Assembly (NCBI GenBank): GCA_944376655.1
Contig: CALWDJ010000016.1
Span: forward strand, 1-50,952
Origin: an uncultured Clostridia bacterium
Lineage (GTDB): Bacteria > Bacillota > Clostridia > Oscillospirales > Acutalibacteraceae
Direction: 5' to 3'
DNA: 50,952 nucleotides
Part shown: positions 24,869-34,076 of the stretch, in pieces
Layout: each line of letters opens with the position of its first letter
Position numbering within the stretch: the first letter of the stretch is position 1
Translations under genes and position numbers: made by a program
The notes under the pieces: generated by a model
Databases searched by the model: none
Told to the model about the DNA's origin: nothing
Seen by the model: only the letters and a program-made list of their open reading frames with translations

Positions 24869-26557
24869 ATGGTAAACACCGAAAGACTTTGCCCCGGCTG
24901 TATGAATGACAACGGCGGCGAGAAAATCTGCCCGATTTGCGGCTACAATTCCGCAGAACACAACGGCGAGGACTGTCTGCCGACCGGAATGCTTGTCGGA
25001 AACCGTTATATAACAGGTCAGGCGAAATCGCGCAACGGCGAGGGCATTTCCTATATCGGGTGGGATAATTCAAACGATTCAGTAGTTACGTTAAGGGAAT
25101 ATTTCCCTGCGGGATTTGCCGTGAGAAATCCGGACAGAACCGTCAGAATGGTGAAGGGCGGAGAGTATACCTTTAACGAGGGCTTAATGGAGTTTATGGA
25201 CATTAACCGTCAGATAAAGGCGTCTGAGCTTCCGTCGCTGATACCCGTAACCGATGTGTTTGAGGAAAACGGCACGGTTTATGCCGTATCACAGAGAATT
25301 TCGGCGATAACTTTAAAGGAATTCCTCTCGAGAAACGGCGGCTCGCTCAAATGGGAGCAGGCGAGACCGCTTTTCCTTCCCCTTATCGATACGGTAAAGG
25401 GAATGAACGACCTCGGAATAATTCACGGCGGAATATCAACGGACACCATTCTGGTAGGAAGGGACGGAAAGCTGAGGATTTCGGGATATTCGGTAAGAAA
25501 GCTCAGATATGCTGACAATGAGCTTGAGTGTGAGCTTTTCCCGGGCTTCGCCGCAATAGAGCAGTACGGCACAAACGATATGCACATGGATATGTATACC
25601 GATGTATACGCTTTATGCGCGGTGCTTTTCAATGTGCTTATAGGCACTGTTCCTGCCGCGGCGCCGGATAGGCTCCAGAATGACTCGATGAGCATACCGG
25701 CGAAATTCGCCGAGGAGCTGCCGCGTCATGTTCTGGCGGCGCTTGCCAACGGACTTCAGGTTCTGCCGGAAAACAGAACGCAGGATATAGAGAGCTTTAA
25801 AAACGAGCTTGTATATGCCGAAACGGCTGACAGCGCTCCGGCGGTTCCGGCAAGAAAAGCTGCCGCGGAGCCTGAGAAGCCGCGCAAGAGCGGGGGAACG
25901 GCAAAGTATGTTATAATATCTTCCGCCTGCACCGCGGTTGTGTTTATAGCCATTGTGGCGATACTTGCGTTCACGGTTTTCAGGGAAGGAATTTTCGGGA
26001 ACGACGATTCCTCGGAACAGAGCAGCGATACTTCTATCAGCGCCCCGTCGGTTGACCAGATAGGAACGATTGACAGCGGCGCCGAGGAATCAGCGGTGCT
26101 TTATAATGTTCCGCAGCTTGTCGGCAAGTATTACGCCGAGGTTGAGGACAATGAGGAATACGAGAAATTTGAGCTTGTTATAAAGGGCAGCGAGTACAGC
26201 GATAAGTACCAGAGGGGACAGATCTGCGCGCAGTCGGTTGCCGAGGGCACCGGCGTTGTGAGAGATACTAAAATTGAGCTTACGATAAGTCTCGGACCGA
26301 AGGAGATAAAGATAGCCAACGTTATGGGACTTGATGAGATAAACGCCAAGCTGGAGCTTTTAAAGCAGGGCTTCCTTTACGACAATATCGAAGTGCTTGA
26401 GAAGTTTGACGCCGACCATGAGCCCGGAACCGTAATAGAGCAGGAGCCGAAATACGGAACACAGGTCAACCCGAATTCAGCTGTCAAAATATACATCAAT
26501 TCTTACGAGGGAACCTCGGAATCGGAGGACTCGGTTTTTGATGATTTGTTCTATTAA
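24869..26557 (+). CDS. PASTA-domain pseudokinase with N-terminal zinc ribbon
   Basis: A 562-residue membrane protein. A zinc ribbon (Cys 8, 11, 21, 24) is followed by a Ser/Thr-kinase-like domain (about 45-325), a membrane helix (about 346-370) and two PASTA domains outside (about 411-562). PASTA kinases sense cell-wall fragments. The kinase core lacks the key residues: the VAIK-type lysine is Arg76 (VTLREYFP), the HRD triad is HGG (186-188), and DFG is SGY (205-207). It should not transfer phosphate and may act as a scaffold or decoy receptor. Start at 24869 is chosen over 24845 because CGGAGGGA lies just upstream. Monocistronic. Confidence 0.88.
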   Translation: MVNTERLCPGCMNDNGGEKICPICGYNSAEHNGEDCLPTGMLVGNRYITGQAKSRNGEGISYIGWDNSNDSVVTLREYFPAGFAVRNPDRTVRMVKGGEYTFNEGLMEFMDINRQIKASELPSLIPVTDVFEENGTVYAVSQRISAITLKEFLSRNGGSLKWEQARPLFLPLIDTVKGMNDLGIIHGGISTDTILVGRDGKLRISGYSVRKLRYADNELECELFPGFAAIEQYGTNDMHMDMYTDVYALCAVLFNVLIGTVPAAAPDRLQNDSMSIPAKFAEELPRHVLAALANGLQVLPENRTQDIESFKNELVYAETADSAPAVPARKAAAEPEKPRKSGGTAKYVIISSACTAVVFIAIVAILAFTVFREGIFGNDDSSEQSSDTSISAPSVDQIGTIDSGAEESAVLYNVPQLVGKYYAEVEDNEEYEKFELVIKGSEYSDKYQRGQICAQSVAEGTGVVRDTKIELTISLGPKEIKIANVMGLDEINAKLELLKQGFLYDNIEVLEKFDADHEPGTVIEQEPKYGTQVNPNSAVKIYINSYEGTSESEDSVFDDLFY

Positions 26558-26559
26558 AA

Positions 26560-26600
26560 ATCAGCCGCAGATGATTTTACTCATCTGCGGCTGTTCTTTC
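26560..26600. terminator. bidirectional terminator
   Basis: CAGCCGCAGATGA (26562-26574) pairs with TCATCTGCGGCTG (26581-26593), a perfect 13-bp stem flanked by A and T runs, serving both convergent genes. Confidence 0.93.
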
Positions 26601-26607
26601 AGTGCTT

Positions 26608-28071
26608 TTACCTTGCGGAGAGCTTTTTTATTCTGATAAAATCAAGTATGTCAACGCCTATATTTCCCGTAACATCATACACCGCCCAGTTAATGTCAAG
26701 TAAGCCTGTGAGCAGATATTTCTGAACCGAAACAAGGTCGGAAGATGTAACAATACCGTCACCGTCGGGGTCGCCGGCGTTAAAGATTGTTATTTCCCTG
26801 CTGCCGGAATCGTCGTAATTATTCGGCTTTTTGCTGAAGAAAACGCTCAGAATACCGTTTCCGTCATAACGGCAGGAGGAAACGGAAATATCGCTGTCAA
26901 TACCGAGAGCTCCGGTCTCTCCGGTGACGGTGTCGTAAAATCTTATGTCTGAAGGCGAGCTGTAATAAAGGGTAGTGCCTGCCGCTGTCAGTCCGCCGTA
27001 ATAGCCCGGATAATACGAGCTTGACGATCCGTAGACATGATATTTTGAATTAAAGCTGTCAACAGCCGTACCGCTTATAAAATCTTCCGTACTCATAAGT
27101 ACCGAGTTCTGCTTATCTTTTGCCGCTATATAGTACCATTTGTTTCCCGAGTTTACAATGCCGCTCGAGGAACTGTTCCAGACCCAGCCGCTTTCGTATT
27201 CGTTGCTGTCGCACACAGCGTCGTACATTGCCGTATACCAGCTGGTGTGCGATTTATAACTTGTAACAGAACTGTCACTCAGCATAAAAAGGTCGTATCT
27301 TACTGAACCGGCGCTCTGACCGAGCGGGTCGTCATGCGTGCAGTCTATGTGGTAAAATTCACCGTCAAGTCTTACAATGTTCCATGTGTGACTTTCGGGA
27401 TTGTTTATAGCCGATGTGCATTCTATGCCGAGTCGGTGCATAAGCGCGTTGAAGGTCTGGGTGTACGCCTGACATACGCCGGTTCCGGTCGTAAGGAAAT
27501 TGTATACGTCATATATTTTATATGAAGTGTCGTATTCAAAATTGGCAACCAGATAGTTATGGATATAAAGTATTTTCTCAAGATCAGTTTTAAGCGGCGC
27601 CGCTCCGCTGGCTATGTAGTCAAGACGCTCATTGTATGTCTTCATTTTTGCTTCGTATTCTTCAGCCGTAAGAACGTATATAGGAATAATTTTATATACA
27701 TAATTTCCGACGCTGCTATAACCTATTGTGTTGCTTATATGAAACAGCTCCGGATAATAATTTACTGTTTCGGTAAATATTTTAAGCAGGCTGTCGGTCG
27801 GAATGGCGTATGAGCTGACGTCTATTTTAGGCTGCATTTCCGCTATCGAGTCCCGCAGGTATTCGTGCAGCTCTTTAAGCTCTGCGGTTTCGGCGACCTC
27901 GGCGGAGTTGAGCCGCGGTATTTCCACCGAGGCTTCTTCTGCGGGAAATTCGCCGTAATTGAGCATTTCTATATGCGCTTTCCCGTATTTTACCGGACTT
28001 TTTGCGGCGCAGACGGTAAGAGCCGAAAAAGCCAGACACAAAACAAGTATAACCGAAGTCAGTTTTTTCAT
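26608..28071 (-). CDS. secreted transglutaminase-like protein with dockerin
   Basis: A 487-residue exported protein. Signal peptide to about residue 23, a helical region, then a transglutaminase-like domain with the Cys-His-Asp triad visible: Cys200 in TGVCQAY, His228 in SHTWN, Asp243 in HIDCT. A Ser/Tyr-rich beta region follows (about 290-430). The C-terminal ~55 residues form a dockerin: first calcium repeat DPDGDGIVTSSDLVSVQKYL, second repeat weaker (DVTGNIGVDILDFIRIKK). Dockerins bind cohesins of cellulosome-type complexes. The domain may be a protease or a cross-linking enzyme. It has its own consensus promoter. Confidence 0.88.
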   Translation of the reverse strand: MKKLTSVILVLCLAFSALTVCAAKSPVKYGKAHIEMLNYGEFPAEEASVEIPRLNSAEVAETAELKELHEYLRDSIAEMQPKIDVSSYAIPTDSLLKIFTETVNYYPELFHISNTIGYSSVGNYVYKIIPIYVLTAEEYEAKMKTYNERLDYIASGAAPLKTDLEKILYIHNYLVANFEYDTSYKIYDVYNFLTTGTGVCQAYTQTFNALMHRLGIECTSAINNPESHTWNIVRLDGEFYHIDCTHDDPLGQSAGSVRYDLFMLSDSSVTSYKSHTSWYTAMYDAVCDSNEYESGWVWNSSSSGIVNSGNKWYYIAAKDKQNSVLMSTEDFISGTAVDSFNSKYHVYGSSSSYYPGYYGGLTAAGTTLYYSSPSDIRFYDTVTGETGALGIDSDISVSSCRYDGNGILSVFFSKKPNNYDDSGSREITIFNAGDPDGDGIVTSSDLVSVQKYLLTGLLDINWAVYDVTGNIGVDILDFIRIKKLSAR

Positions 28072-28099
28072 TATTTCCCTCCGAAGTGATGCTTATTAA

Positions 28100-28128
28100 A
28101 TTATAAAATATTTTAAGCCCGCTGTCAA
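28100..28128 (-). promoter_or_regulatory. consensus promoter of the dockerin-protein gene
   Basis: On the minus strand TTGACA (28123-28128) and TATAAT (28100-28105) are both perfect and 17 bases apart, the best promoter in the window. GGAGGG precedes the start codon. Confidence 0.9.
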
Positions 28129-28158
28129 GAAAACAGGGGCGGAAAGAACGGTAAATAC

Positions 28159-28187
28159 TTGCTATATGCGGATTTTTGGTATATAAT
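28159..28187 (+). promoter_or_regulatory. promoter of the DUF951-prfA operon
   Basis: TTGCTA (28159-28164), 17-base spacer, TATAAT (28182-28187), back to back with the divergent promoter. Confidence 0.8.
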
Positions 28188-28212
28188 AAAAAAGTTACAG
28201 CGGAGGGGAATT

Positions 28213-28401
28213 ATGGATATAAGAGTAGGCGACAGACTTTTAATGAAAAAAAAGCATCCATGCGGTGCGGAAACCTTTACCGTTTTAAGAGTGGGAATGG
28301 ATTTCCGGCTTAAATGCGACGGCTGCGGCAGAGAGGTTATGGTTCCCCGCAGCAAGGCGGAAAAAAGCCTTAAAAAAGTAATCAGAGCAGACGGAGAATA
28401 A
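28213..28401 (+). CDS. DUF951 family protein
   Basis: A 62-residue protein matching the small conserved Firmicute family DUF951: [35 protein letters not shown]. The three Cys suggest metal binding. The function is unknown; its genes usually sit with translation or chromosome-maintenance genes. The start at 28213 follows GGAGGGG. It leads an operon with prfA, 2 bases downstream. Confidence 0.9.
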   Translation: MDIRVGDRLLMKKKHPCGAETFTVLRVGMDFRLKCDGCGREVMVPRSKAEKSLKKVIRADGE

Positions 28402-28403
28402 AA

Positions 28404-29486
28404 ATGTTTGATAAGCTTGAAGCGGTTGAGAGCCGCTATGAACAGATAGCCATAGAGCTGTCAAGACCCGAGACCGCGGCTGACAGCGCGCTTTTCACAA
28501 AGCTGATGAAGGAGCACGCCGAGCTGAGTCAAATAGTGGAAAAATACAGGGAGTATAAAAGTGCAAAGGCTTCCGAAACAGAAGCGCTGGAAATTCTTTC
28601 GGAAAGCGGACTTGAAAAAGATTTTAAGGAGCTTGCGGAGGAGGAATTAAAGGAAGCGCGGGCGGCTCTTGAAAAAATTTCGGACGAGCTTAAATTGCTG
28701 CTGCTTCCTAAAGACCCCAATGATGAGAAAAATGTAATCGTGGAAATACGCGGCGGCGCGGGCGGCGAGGAAGCGGCGCTTTTTGCCGGCTCGCTTTACA
28801 GAATGTACAATATGTATTCAGAGTCAAAGCGCTGGAACGCAGAGGTAATAAGCGCCAACGAGACCGAGCTTGGCGGATACAAGGAAATCGTATTTATGAT
28901 AGAGGGCGCGGGAGCCTATTCAAAGCTCAAATACGAAAGCGGCGTTCACCGTGTGCAGCGCGTGCCGGATACCGAAACGCAGGGACGCATACACACCTCT
29001 ACCGTAACGGTGGCGGTGCTGCCTGAGGCAGAGGACGTGGAGCTTGAGATAAACCCCGCCGACCTTAAAATAGATACCTTCCGCTCGTCGGGCGCGGGCG
29101 GCCAGCATATAAACAAAACCTCTTCGGCGATAAGAGTGACCCATATACCGACCGGCACTGTTGTCGAGTGTCAGGACGAGCGCAGCCAGTTCAAAAATAA
29201 GGACAAGGCGCTTAAAATCCTCCGCTCGAGACTGCTTGACGCGGCGCAGCGCGAGCATGACGAGGCGATAGCCTCCGACCGTAAGTCGCAGGTCGGGACG
29301 GGAGACAGGAGCGAGAGAATACGCACCTATAACTATCCGCAGGGCAGGGTCACAGACCACAGGATAGGACTTACGCTTTACAAGCTCGAGCAGGTGCTTA
29401 ACGGCGACCTTGACGAGATAATAGACGCGCTGACTACCTATTACAGGACAGAGGCGCTCAAGGCTGAAAACGAGGCGCAGGGCTGA
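28404..29486 (+). CDS. prfA: peptide chain release factor 1
   Basis: A 360-residue class-I release factor, the normal RF1 length. It has GGGAGGEEA, the [18 protein letters not shown] block, and the catalytic GGQ in [10 protein letters not shown] (about residue 231), which triggers release of the finished peptide at UAA and UAG. Its stop overlaps the tsaC start by one base (TGATG). Confidence 0.96.
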   Translation: MFDKLEAVESRYEQIAIELSRPETAADSALFTKLMKEHAELSQIVEKYREYKSAKASETEALEILSESGLEKDFKELAEEELKEARAALEKISDELKLLLLPKDPNDEKNVIVEIRGGAGGEEAALFAGSLYRMYNMYSESKRWNAEVISANETELGGYKEIVFMIEGAGAYSKLKYESGVHRVQRVPDTETQGRIHTSTVTVAVLPEAEDVELEINPADLKIDTFRSSGAGGQHINKTSSAIRVTHIPTGTVVECQDERSQFKNKDKALKILRSRLLDAAQREHDEAIASDRKSQVGTGDRSERIRTYNYPQGRVTDHRIGLTLYKLEQVLNGDLDEIIDALTTYYRTEALKAENEAQG

Positions 29487-30508
29487 TGATTACAAAAAGA
29501 CTTGAGACCGGCGCTGACAATTACCGGAAAAGCGTTAAAACCGCGGCGGAGATTCTGAAAGCCGGCGGAACGGTGGCCATACCTACCGAGACGGTTTACG
29601 GTCTCGCGGCGTCGGCGCTTGATGAAAACGCCGTAAAAAAGATTTTTGAGGCTAAGGGAAGACCGCAGGACAATCCGCTTATAGTTCATATAGCGGATAT
29701 ATCGGAGCTCGACGGTGTGGCGCGGGAAATACCCGAAGCCGCTTATACCGCCGCGGAAAGGTTCTGGCCCGGTCCCCTTACCATGATTTTAAGGCGCGGC
29801 GGAAAAATTCCCGCCTGCGTTTCGGCGGGGCTTGACACAGTGGCGGTCAGAATGCCGTCGGACAGTACGGCGAGGGATATAATAAGGGAGAGCGGACTGC
29901 CGCTCGCGGCGCCCTCCGCCAATACGTCGGGCAAGCCGAGCCCTACCTCGGCAAGGTATGTGCTTGACGACCTTGACGGAAAAATAGACGCCGTTGTAAT
30001 AGGCGGCGAGTGCTCTGTCGGAGTGGAGTCGACCGTTATAACCCTCTGCACCGACCCTCCGAGGATTCTGCGGCCGGGAGCGGTCACACCAGAGCAGCTT
30101 AAAACCGTTTTTCCGGATATAAAGGTAGACAAAGCGGTGCTGTCAGAGCCGACGAAGGGCGCAAAGGTGGCGTCGCCCGGTATGAAATACAAGCATTACG
30201 CCCCAAAAACAGAAACCTATCTTGTGGAGGGAACCACGGAAAAATTCACGGAGTTTGTAAACTCAAAGCAAAACGCGGCTGCGATATGCTTTTCGGAGGA
30301 CAGCGGGAGGATAAAGGTCAAAAAGCTCTGCTACGGCACAGCGGAAGATGAAAGCACGCTGGCACACGAGGTTTTTTCGGCGCTGCGTGAAGCTGACGGC
30401 TTAGGCGTCAGTGAAATATATGTGCACGCGCCGTCAAAAACCGGAGTGGGACTTGCGGTTTATAACCGTCTTATCCGCGCGGCGGCGTTCAGGGTGATAA
30501 AATTATGA
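29486..30508 (+). CDS. tsaC: threonylcarbamoyl-AMP synthase (Sua5 type)
   Basis: A 340-residue protein: YrdC domain (about 10-205) with PTETVYGLA, KGRPQDNPLIVH, SANTSGKPSPTSA, and a C-terminal Sua5 domain (about 225-340). It makes threonylcarbamoyl-AMP from Thr, bicarbonate and ATP for the t6A modification of tRNAs that read ANN codons. The longer Sua5 form is standard in Firmicutes. It overlaps prfA and coaE (ATGA), so the three are co-translated. Confidence 0.94.
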   Translation: MITKRLETGADNYRKSVKTAAEILKAGGTVAIPTETVYGLAASALDENAVKKIFEAKGRPQDNPLIVHIADISELDGVAREIPEAAYTAAERFWPGPLTMILRRGGKIPACVSAGLDTVAVRMPSDSTARDIIRESGLPLAAPSANTSGKPSPTSARYVLDDLDGKIDAVVIGGECSVGVESTVITLCTDPPRILRPGAVTPEQLKTVFPDIKVDKAVLSEPTKGAKVASPGMKYKHYAPKTETYLVEGTTEKFTEFVNSKQNAAAICFSEDSGRIKVKKLCYGTAEDESTLAHEVFSALREADGLGVSEIYVHAPSKTGVGLAVYNRLIRAAAFRVIKL

Positions 30509-31092
30509 GTATCGTAATAGGACTTACCGGGCCTACCGGTTCGGGCAAGAGCAGCGCGTCAAAGGCCGCGGCGGCGTTCGGCTTTCAGGTGATAGACTGC
30601 GATAAAAGCGCGAGAGAAGCGGTAGAAAAGGGAGCGCCGGGTTTAAAGGCGCTTACCGGAGCGTTCGGGGACGGAATACTTACGCCGGACGGAACGCTTG
30701 ACCGGAAAGAGCTCGCCTCGCTTGCGTTTAAAGACCGTGATAGCACCGAGCTTTTAAATAAAACCCTGCTGCCCTTTGTGGCGGAGCTTGTGATTTCACG
30801 CATCGGAAACAAAAACACACTGCTTGACGCGCCTACGCTTTTTGAGAGCGGAATAAATAGAATATGCACAAAGACCGTCGCCGTACTGGCGGACAGGGAA
30901 ATAAGGCTAAAGCGAATAATCGGGCGGGACGGTCTAACAATAAAAGAAGCGAACCTGCGCATAAACGCGGGCAAGACAGATGAGTTCTACAAGAAAAACG
31001 CGGACTATATAATTTACAATAACGGCGATGAGGAAGCGTTTTTAAAAAAATTTACAGAAATAATGAAAGAAATTACGGGAGGTAATTTATAA
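30505..31092 (+). CDS. coaE: dephospho-CoA kinase
   Basis: A 195-residue P-loop kinase with GPTGSGKSS near the start, DCDKSARE, LLDAPTLFESG and the late R.EAN.RI helix. It phosphorylates dephospho-CoA, the last step of coenzyme A synthesis. Start overlaps tsaC (ATGA); its stop shares one base with the following start. Confidence 0.93.
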   Translation: MSIVIGLTGPTGSGKSSASKAAAAFGFQVIDCDKSAREAVEKGAPGLKALTGAFGDGILTPDGTLDRKELASLAFKDRDSTELLNKTLLPFVAELVISRIGNKNTLLDAPTLFESGINRICTKTVAVLADREIRLKRIIGRDGLTIKEANLRINAGKTDEFYKKNADYIIYNNGDEEAFLKKFTEIMKEITGGNL

Positions 31093-32489
31093 TGTCAGAG
31101 GTTTCAAAATCGGAGGAATTAAAGGAAAAGCTCTTTTTAAGGCGCAAAAACGGCAGGCTAACATCAGAAGATGCCGTGCTTTCTGAGGCGGACGTTTACT
31201 GCGAGGGCTACAAGGCTTTTCTCGATAAGGCAAAGACCGAGCGTGAGGCGGTAAAGGCAGCGGTCGATATGGCAAAGGCGAACGGCTTTACTGAATTTGT
31301 GATAGGCAGGGAATACAAGGCGGGAGATAAGGTTTATATAAACAACCGCGGCAAGTCTGCGGCATTTGTCGTAATAGGCAAAGAGCCGGTGGAAAGCGGC
31401 GTGAATATAACCGCCGCTCATATAGATTCACCCCGTCTTGATCTTAAGCCGAATCCGCTTTACGAGGAGCTGGAGCTGGCGCTTCTCAAAACCCACTATT
31501 ACGGCGGAATAAAGAAATACCAGTGGACGGCGCTGCCGCTCGCGCTTCACGGCGTTTTCGCTATGAAGGACGGAACGGTAAAAGAGGTATCGATAGGCGA
31601 GGAAGATGGCGAGCCGCGCTTTGTTATAAACGATTTGCTTCCCCACCTTGCTTCGGAGCAGGTAAAGAGGACACTCAGCGAAGGAATAAAGGGCGAGGAG
31701 CTTAATGTGCTGGTCGGCAGCCATCCTTTTAAGGACGATAAGGGCAGCGAGCTTGTAAAGCTGAATATCTTAAAGCTGTTAAACGAAAAATACGGCGTTA
31801 CAGAGGAGGATTTTCTCTCCGCCGAGCTTGAAATGGTGCCGGCGCATAGGGCGTGCGACATAGGCTTTGACCGTTCGCTTATCGGCGCTTACGGTCAGGA
31901 CGACAGGGTCTGCGCCTATCCGGCGCTCACAGCCGTGATAAAGGTTGAAAATCCGGCGAAAACCGCTGTGGCGATTCTCGCAGACAAGGAGGAAATAGGC
32001 TCCTGCGGAAATACCGGACTGGAATCGGATTTCCTGCGCTATGTTATAGGTGACCTTGCCAAAATGCAGGGCGGCGACCCGACTGTGGCGCTGAGAAACT
32101 CAAAGTGCCTCTCAGCTGACGTAAACGCCGGCACCGACCCGACCTTCCAGGACGTTATGGAGCGCAGAAACGCCTCGTTCCTCAATTACGGCGTTGTAGT
32201 TACAAAGTATACCGGTGCAAGGGGTAAATCCGGCACGTCGGACGCATCGGCTGAATACGTGGCTGAGGTGCGTGCTCTTCTTGATAAGGCAGGCATAGTC
32301 TGGCAGACAGGCGAGCTTGGAAAGGTGGATATAGGCGGCGGCGGCACGGTCGCTATGTATATCGCCAATATGGGGGTTGACGTTGTGGATCTCGGAGTTC
32401 CGGTGCTTTCAATGCACGCGCCGTTTGAGACCACGGCAAAGCTTGACGTCTATATGTGTTACAGGGCAATGTATGAGTTTATGAAATAA
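31092..32489 (+). CDS. M18 family aminopeptidase
   Basis: A 465-residue cytoplasmic zinc aminopeptidase of family M18. It has AHIDSPRLDLKPNPLYE, a metal-ligand region DKEEIGS, DVNAGTDPTF and a C-terminal HAPFETTAKLD with the last metal His. It removes N-terminal residues, often acidic ones, from peptides. GGAGGT is the ribosome site, inside coaE. Last gene of the operon; a terminator follows. Confidence 0.92.
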   Translation: MSEVSKSEELKEKLFLRRKNGRLTSEDAVLSEADVYCEGYKAFLDKAKTEREAVKAAVDMAKANGFTEFVIGREYKAGDKVYINNRGKSAAFVVIGKEPVESGVNITAAHIDSPRLDLKPNPLYEELELALLKTHYYGGIKKYQWTALPLALHGVFAMKDGTVKEVSIGEEDGEPRFVINDLLPHLASEQVKRTLSEGIKGEELNVLVGSHPFKDDKGSELVKLNILKLLNEKYGVTEEDFLSAELEMVPAHRACDIGFDRSLIGAYGQDDRVCAYPALTAVIKVENPAKTAVAILADKEEIGSCGNTGLESDFLRYVIGDLAKMQGGDPTVALRNSKCLSADVNAGTDPTFQDVMERRNASFLNYGVVVTKYTGARGKSGTSDASAEYVAEVRALLDKAGIVWQTGELGKVDIGGGGTVAMYIANMGVDVVDLGVPVLSMHAPFETTAKLDVYMCYRAMYEFMK

Positions 32490-32494
32490 AGCGA

Positions 32495-32526
32495 CCCCGG
32501 CGGCATAATAAACCGCCGGGATTTTT
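32495..32526 (+). terminator. terminator of the prfA operon
   Basis: CCCGGCGG (32496-32503) and CCGCCGGG (32513-32520) form a perfect stem followed by ATTTTT. Confidence 0.92.
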
Positions 32527-32542
32527 AAAAGGAAGTGTGCAA

Positions 32543-33904
32543 ATGGCGGAGCGTACAATAGCGGCGATAGCCACGCCGCTCGGCGAAAGCTCGATAGGAG
32601 TAATAAGAATTTCGGGCGAAAGGGCAGCCGAGACCGCTGATAAGGTGTTTTTTGCCTTTTCGGGGAAAAAGCTCTCCGAGCTTTGCGGCTACCGTGCCGT
32701 GTACGGCAAGATAAAGGACGGGGACAGGGTGCTGGACGACGCCGTGGCGCTTGTTTTTCGCGCGCCTAAGAGCTATACCGGCGAGGACGTAGTGGAAATA
32801 TCGCTGCACGGCGGCAGGATACTGCTGCGGGAGGTTTTAAGGCTGATACTTAAAAACGGCGCTTTTCCGGCTGAACCGGGCGAGTTCACAAAGCGCGCCT
32901 TTCTGAACGGCAAGACCGACCTTACAAGGGCGGAGAGCGTAATGGGACTTATTTCGGCGAAATCGGAATCGGAACTCAGAATTTCCCGCGCGGCGCATAC
33001 CGGAAAGATCAGCCGTAAAATAGAGCAGATAGAAAGTGACCTTACAGCGGCGGACGCGTCAATAGCCGCATTTTCAGATTATCCGGACGAGGATATAGAG
33101 GGGCTTGACCGTGATAATTTTATAAAAATGCTGGAAAACGCCCGTAAAGAGCTTGAGGAAATGCTCTCAACCTATGACGCCGGCAGGGTGCTGCGCGAGG
33201 GCATAGAAACGGCGATAGTCGGAAAGCCGAACGTCGGTAAATCAACCCTTATGAATATGTTAAGCGGCTCCGAGCGCTCAATAGTGACCGATATCGCCGG
33301 CACCACGAGGGACGTAATAGAGGAAACGGTCACGGCGGGGGATATAGTGCTGCGGCTTGCGGACACCGCCGGAATAAGGAACACCGACGATGCGGTCGAG
33401 AGCATAGGAGTGGACAGAGCCAAAGCGAGAATAGACTCGGCGGGGCTGATACTCGCCGTTTTCGACTGCACAAGCCCGCTTGACGGCGACGATTTGTCAC
33501 TGCTTGAAAGCGTGCGGGGCAGAAATGTGATAATTATAATCAATAAAACCGATATGGAAAGCAAAATCGACAAATCGGTATTTGAAGGCTTCAGAACGGT
33601 CGAGACCTCAGCGAAAAGCTGCGACGGATATGAGCGGCTCTGCGCAGAAATAGCCGATATCGCCGGAACCGCCAACCTTGACCCGGACAGCGCCGTGCTT
33701 TTGAACGAGCGTCAGCGCGCCTGTGCCGAAAGAGCGCTTGACGGTGTAAACGAGGCGCTTTCGGCGCTTCTTGAAGGAAACACGATGGACGCGGTCGGCG
33801 TCTGCGTGGACGATTCGCTGGCGGCGCTTTTCGAGCTTACCGGCAGGCGGGTCACAAACGAGGTGACCGACGAAATTTTCCGCCGCTTCTGCGTGGGAAA
33901 ATAA
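32543..33904 (+). CDS. mnmE: tRNA uridine-5-carboxymethylaminomethyl modification GTPase
   Basis: A 453-residue protein with the three MnmE parts: folate-binding N-domain (to about 120), helical domain, and an inserted GTPase domain with GKPNVGKST, the switch DIAGTTRD, DTAGI and NKTD. The C-terminus ends CVGK, the catalytic CxGK motif. With MnmG it modifies the wobble uridine of some tRNAs. The ATG at 32543 follows AAAAGGA; a GTG two codons earlier is less likely. Confidence 0.95.
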   Translation: MAERTIAAIATPLGESSIGVIRISGERAAETADKVFFAFSGKKLSELCGYRAVYGKIKDGDRVLDDAVALVFRAPKSYTGEDVVEISLHGGRILLREVLRLILKNGAFPAEPGEFTKRAFLNGKTDLTRAESVMGLISAKSESELRISRAAHTGKISRKIEQIESDLTAADASIAAFSDYPDEDIEGLDRDNFIKMLENARKELEEMLSTYDAGRVLREGIETAIVGKPNVGKSTLMNMLSGSERSIVTDIAGTTRDVIEETVTAGDIVLRLADTAGIRNTDDAVESIGVDRAKARIDSAGLILAVFDCTSPLDGDDLSLLESVRGRNVIIIINKTDMESKIDKSVFEGFRTVETSAKSCDGYERLCAEIADIAGTANLDPDSAVLLNERQRACAERALDGVNEALSALLEGNTMDAVGVCVDDSLAALFELTGRRVTNEVTDEIFRRFCVGK

Positions 33905-33930
33905 AAAGTTTTTGCATAATAGATTTGATT

Positions 33931-33978
33931 GTCCGGTCGGATAAGCTGTTTTATCCGGCCAGACTTTTACTTTTTTCG
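33931..33978 (+). terminator. terminator of mnmE
   Basis: GTCCGGTCGGATAA (33931-33944) pairs with TTATCCGGCCAGAC (33951-33964) with one mismatch and one wobble, followed by a T-rich tract. Confidence 0.85.
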
Positions 33979-34076
33979 GCTTAATGATAAAATAATATGC
34001 GTAATGACCTAACCGAACCTTTTTTGCTACGACTATATTGGTGTAACATTCATGAATGAGACAAGCAGGTATAATT

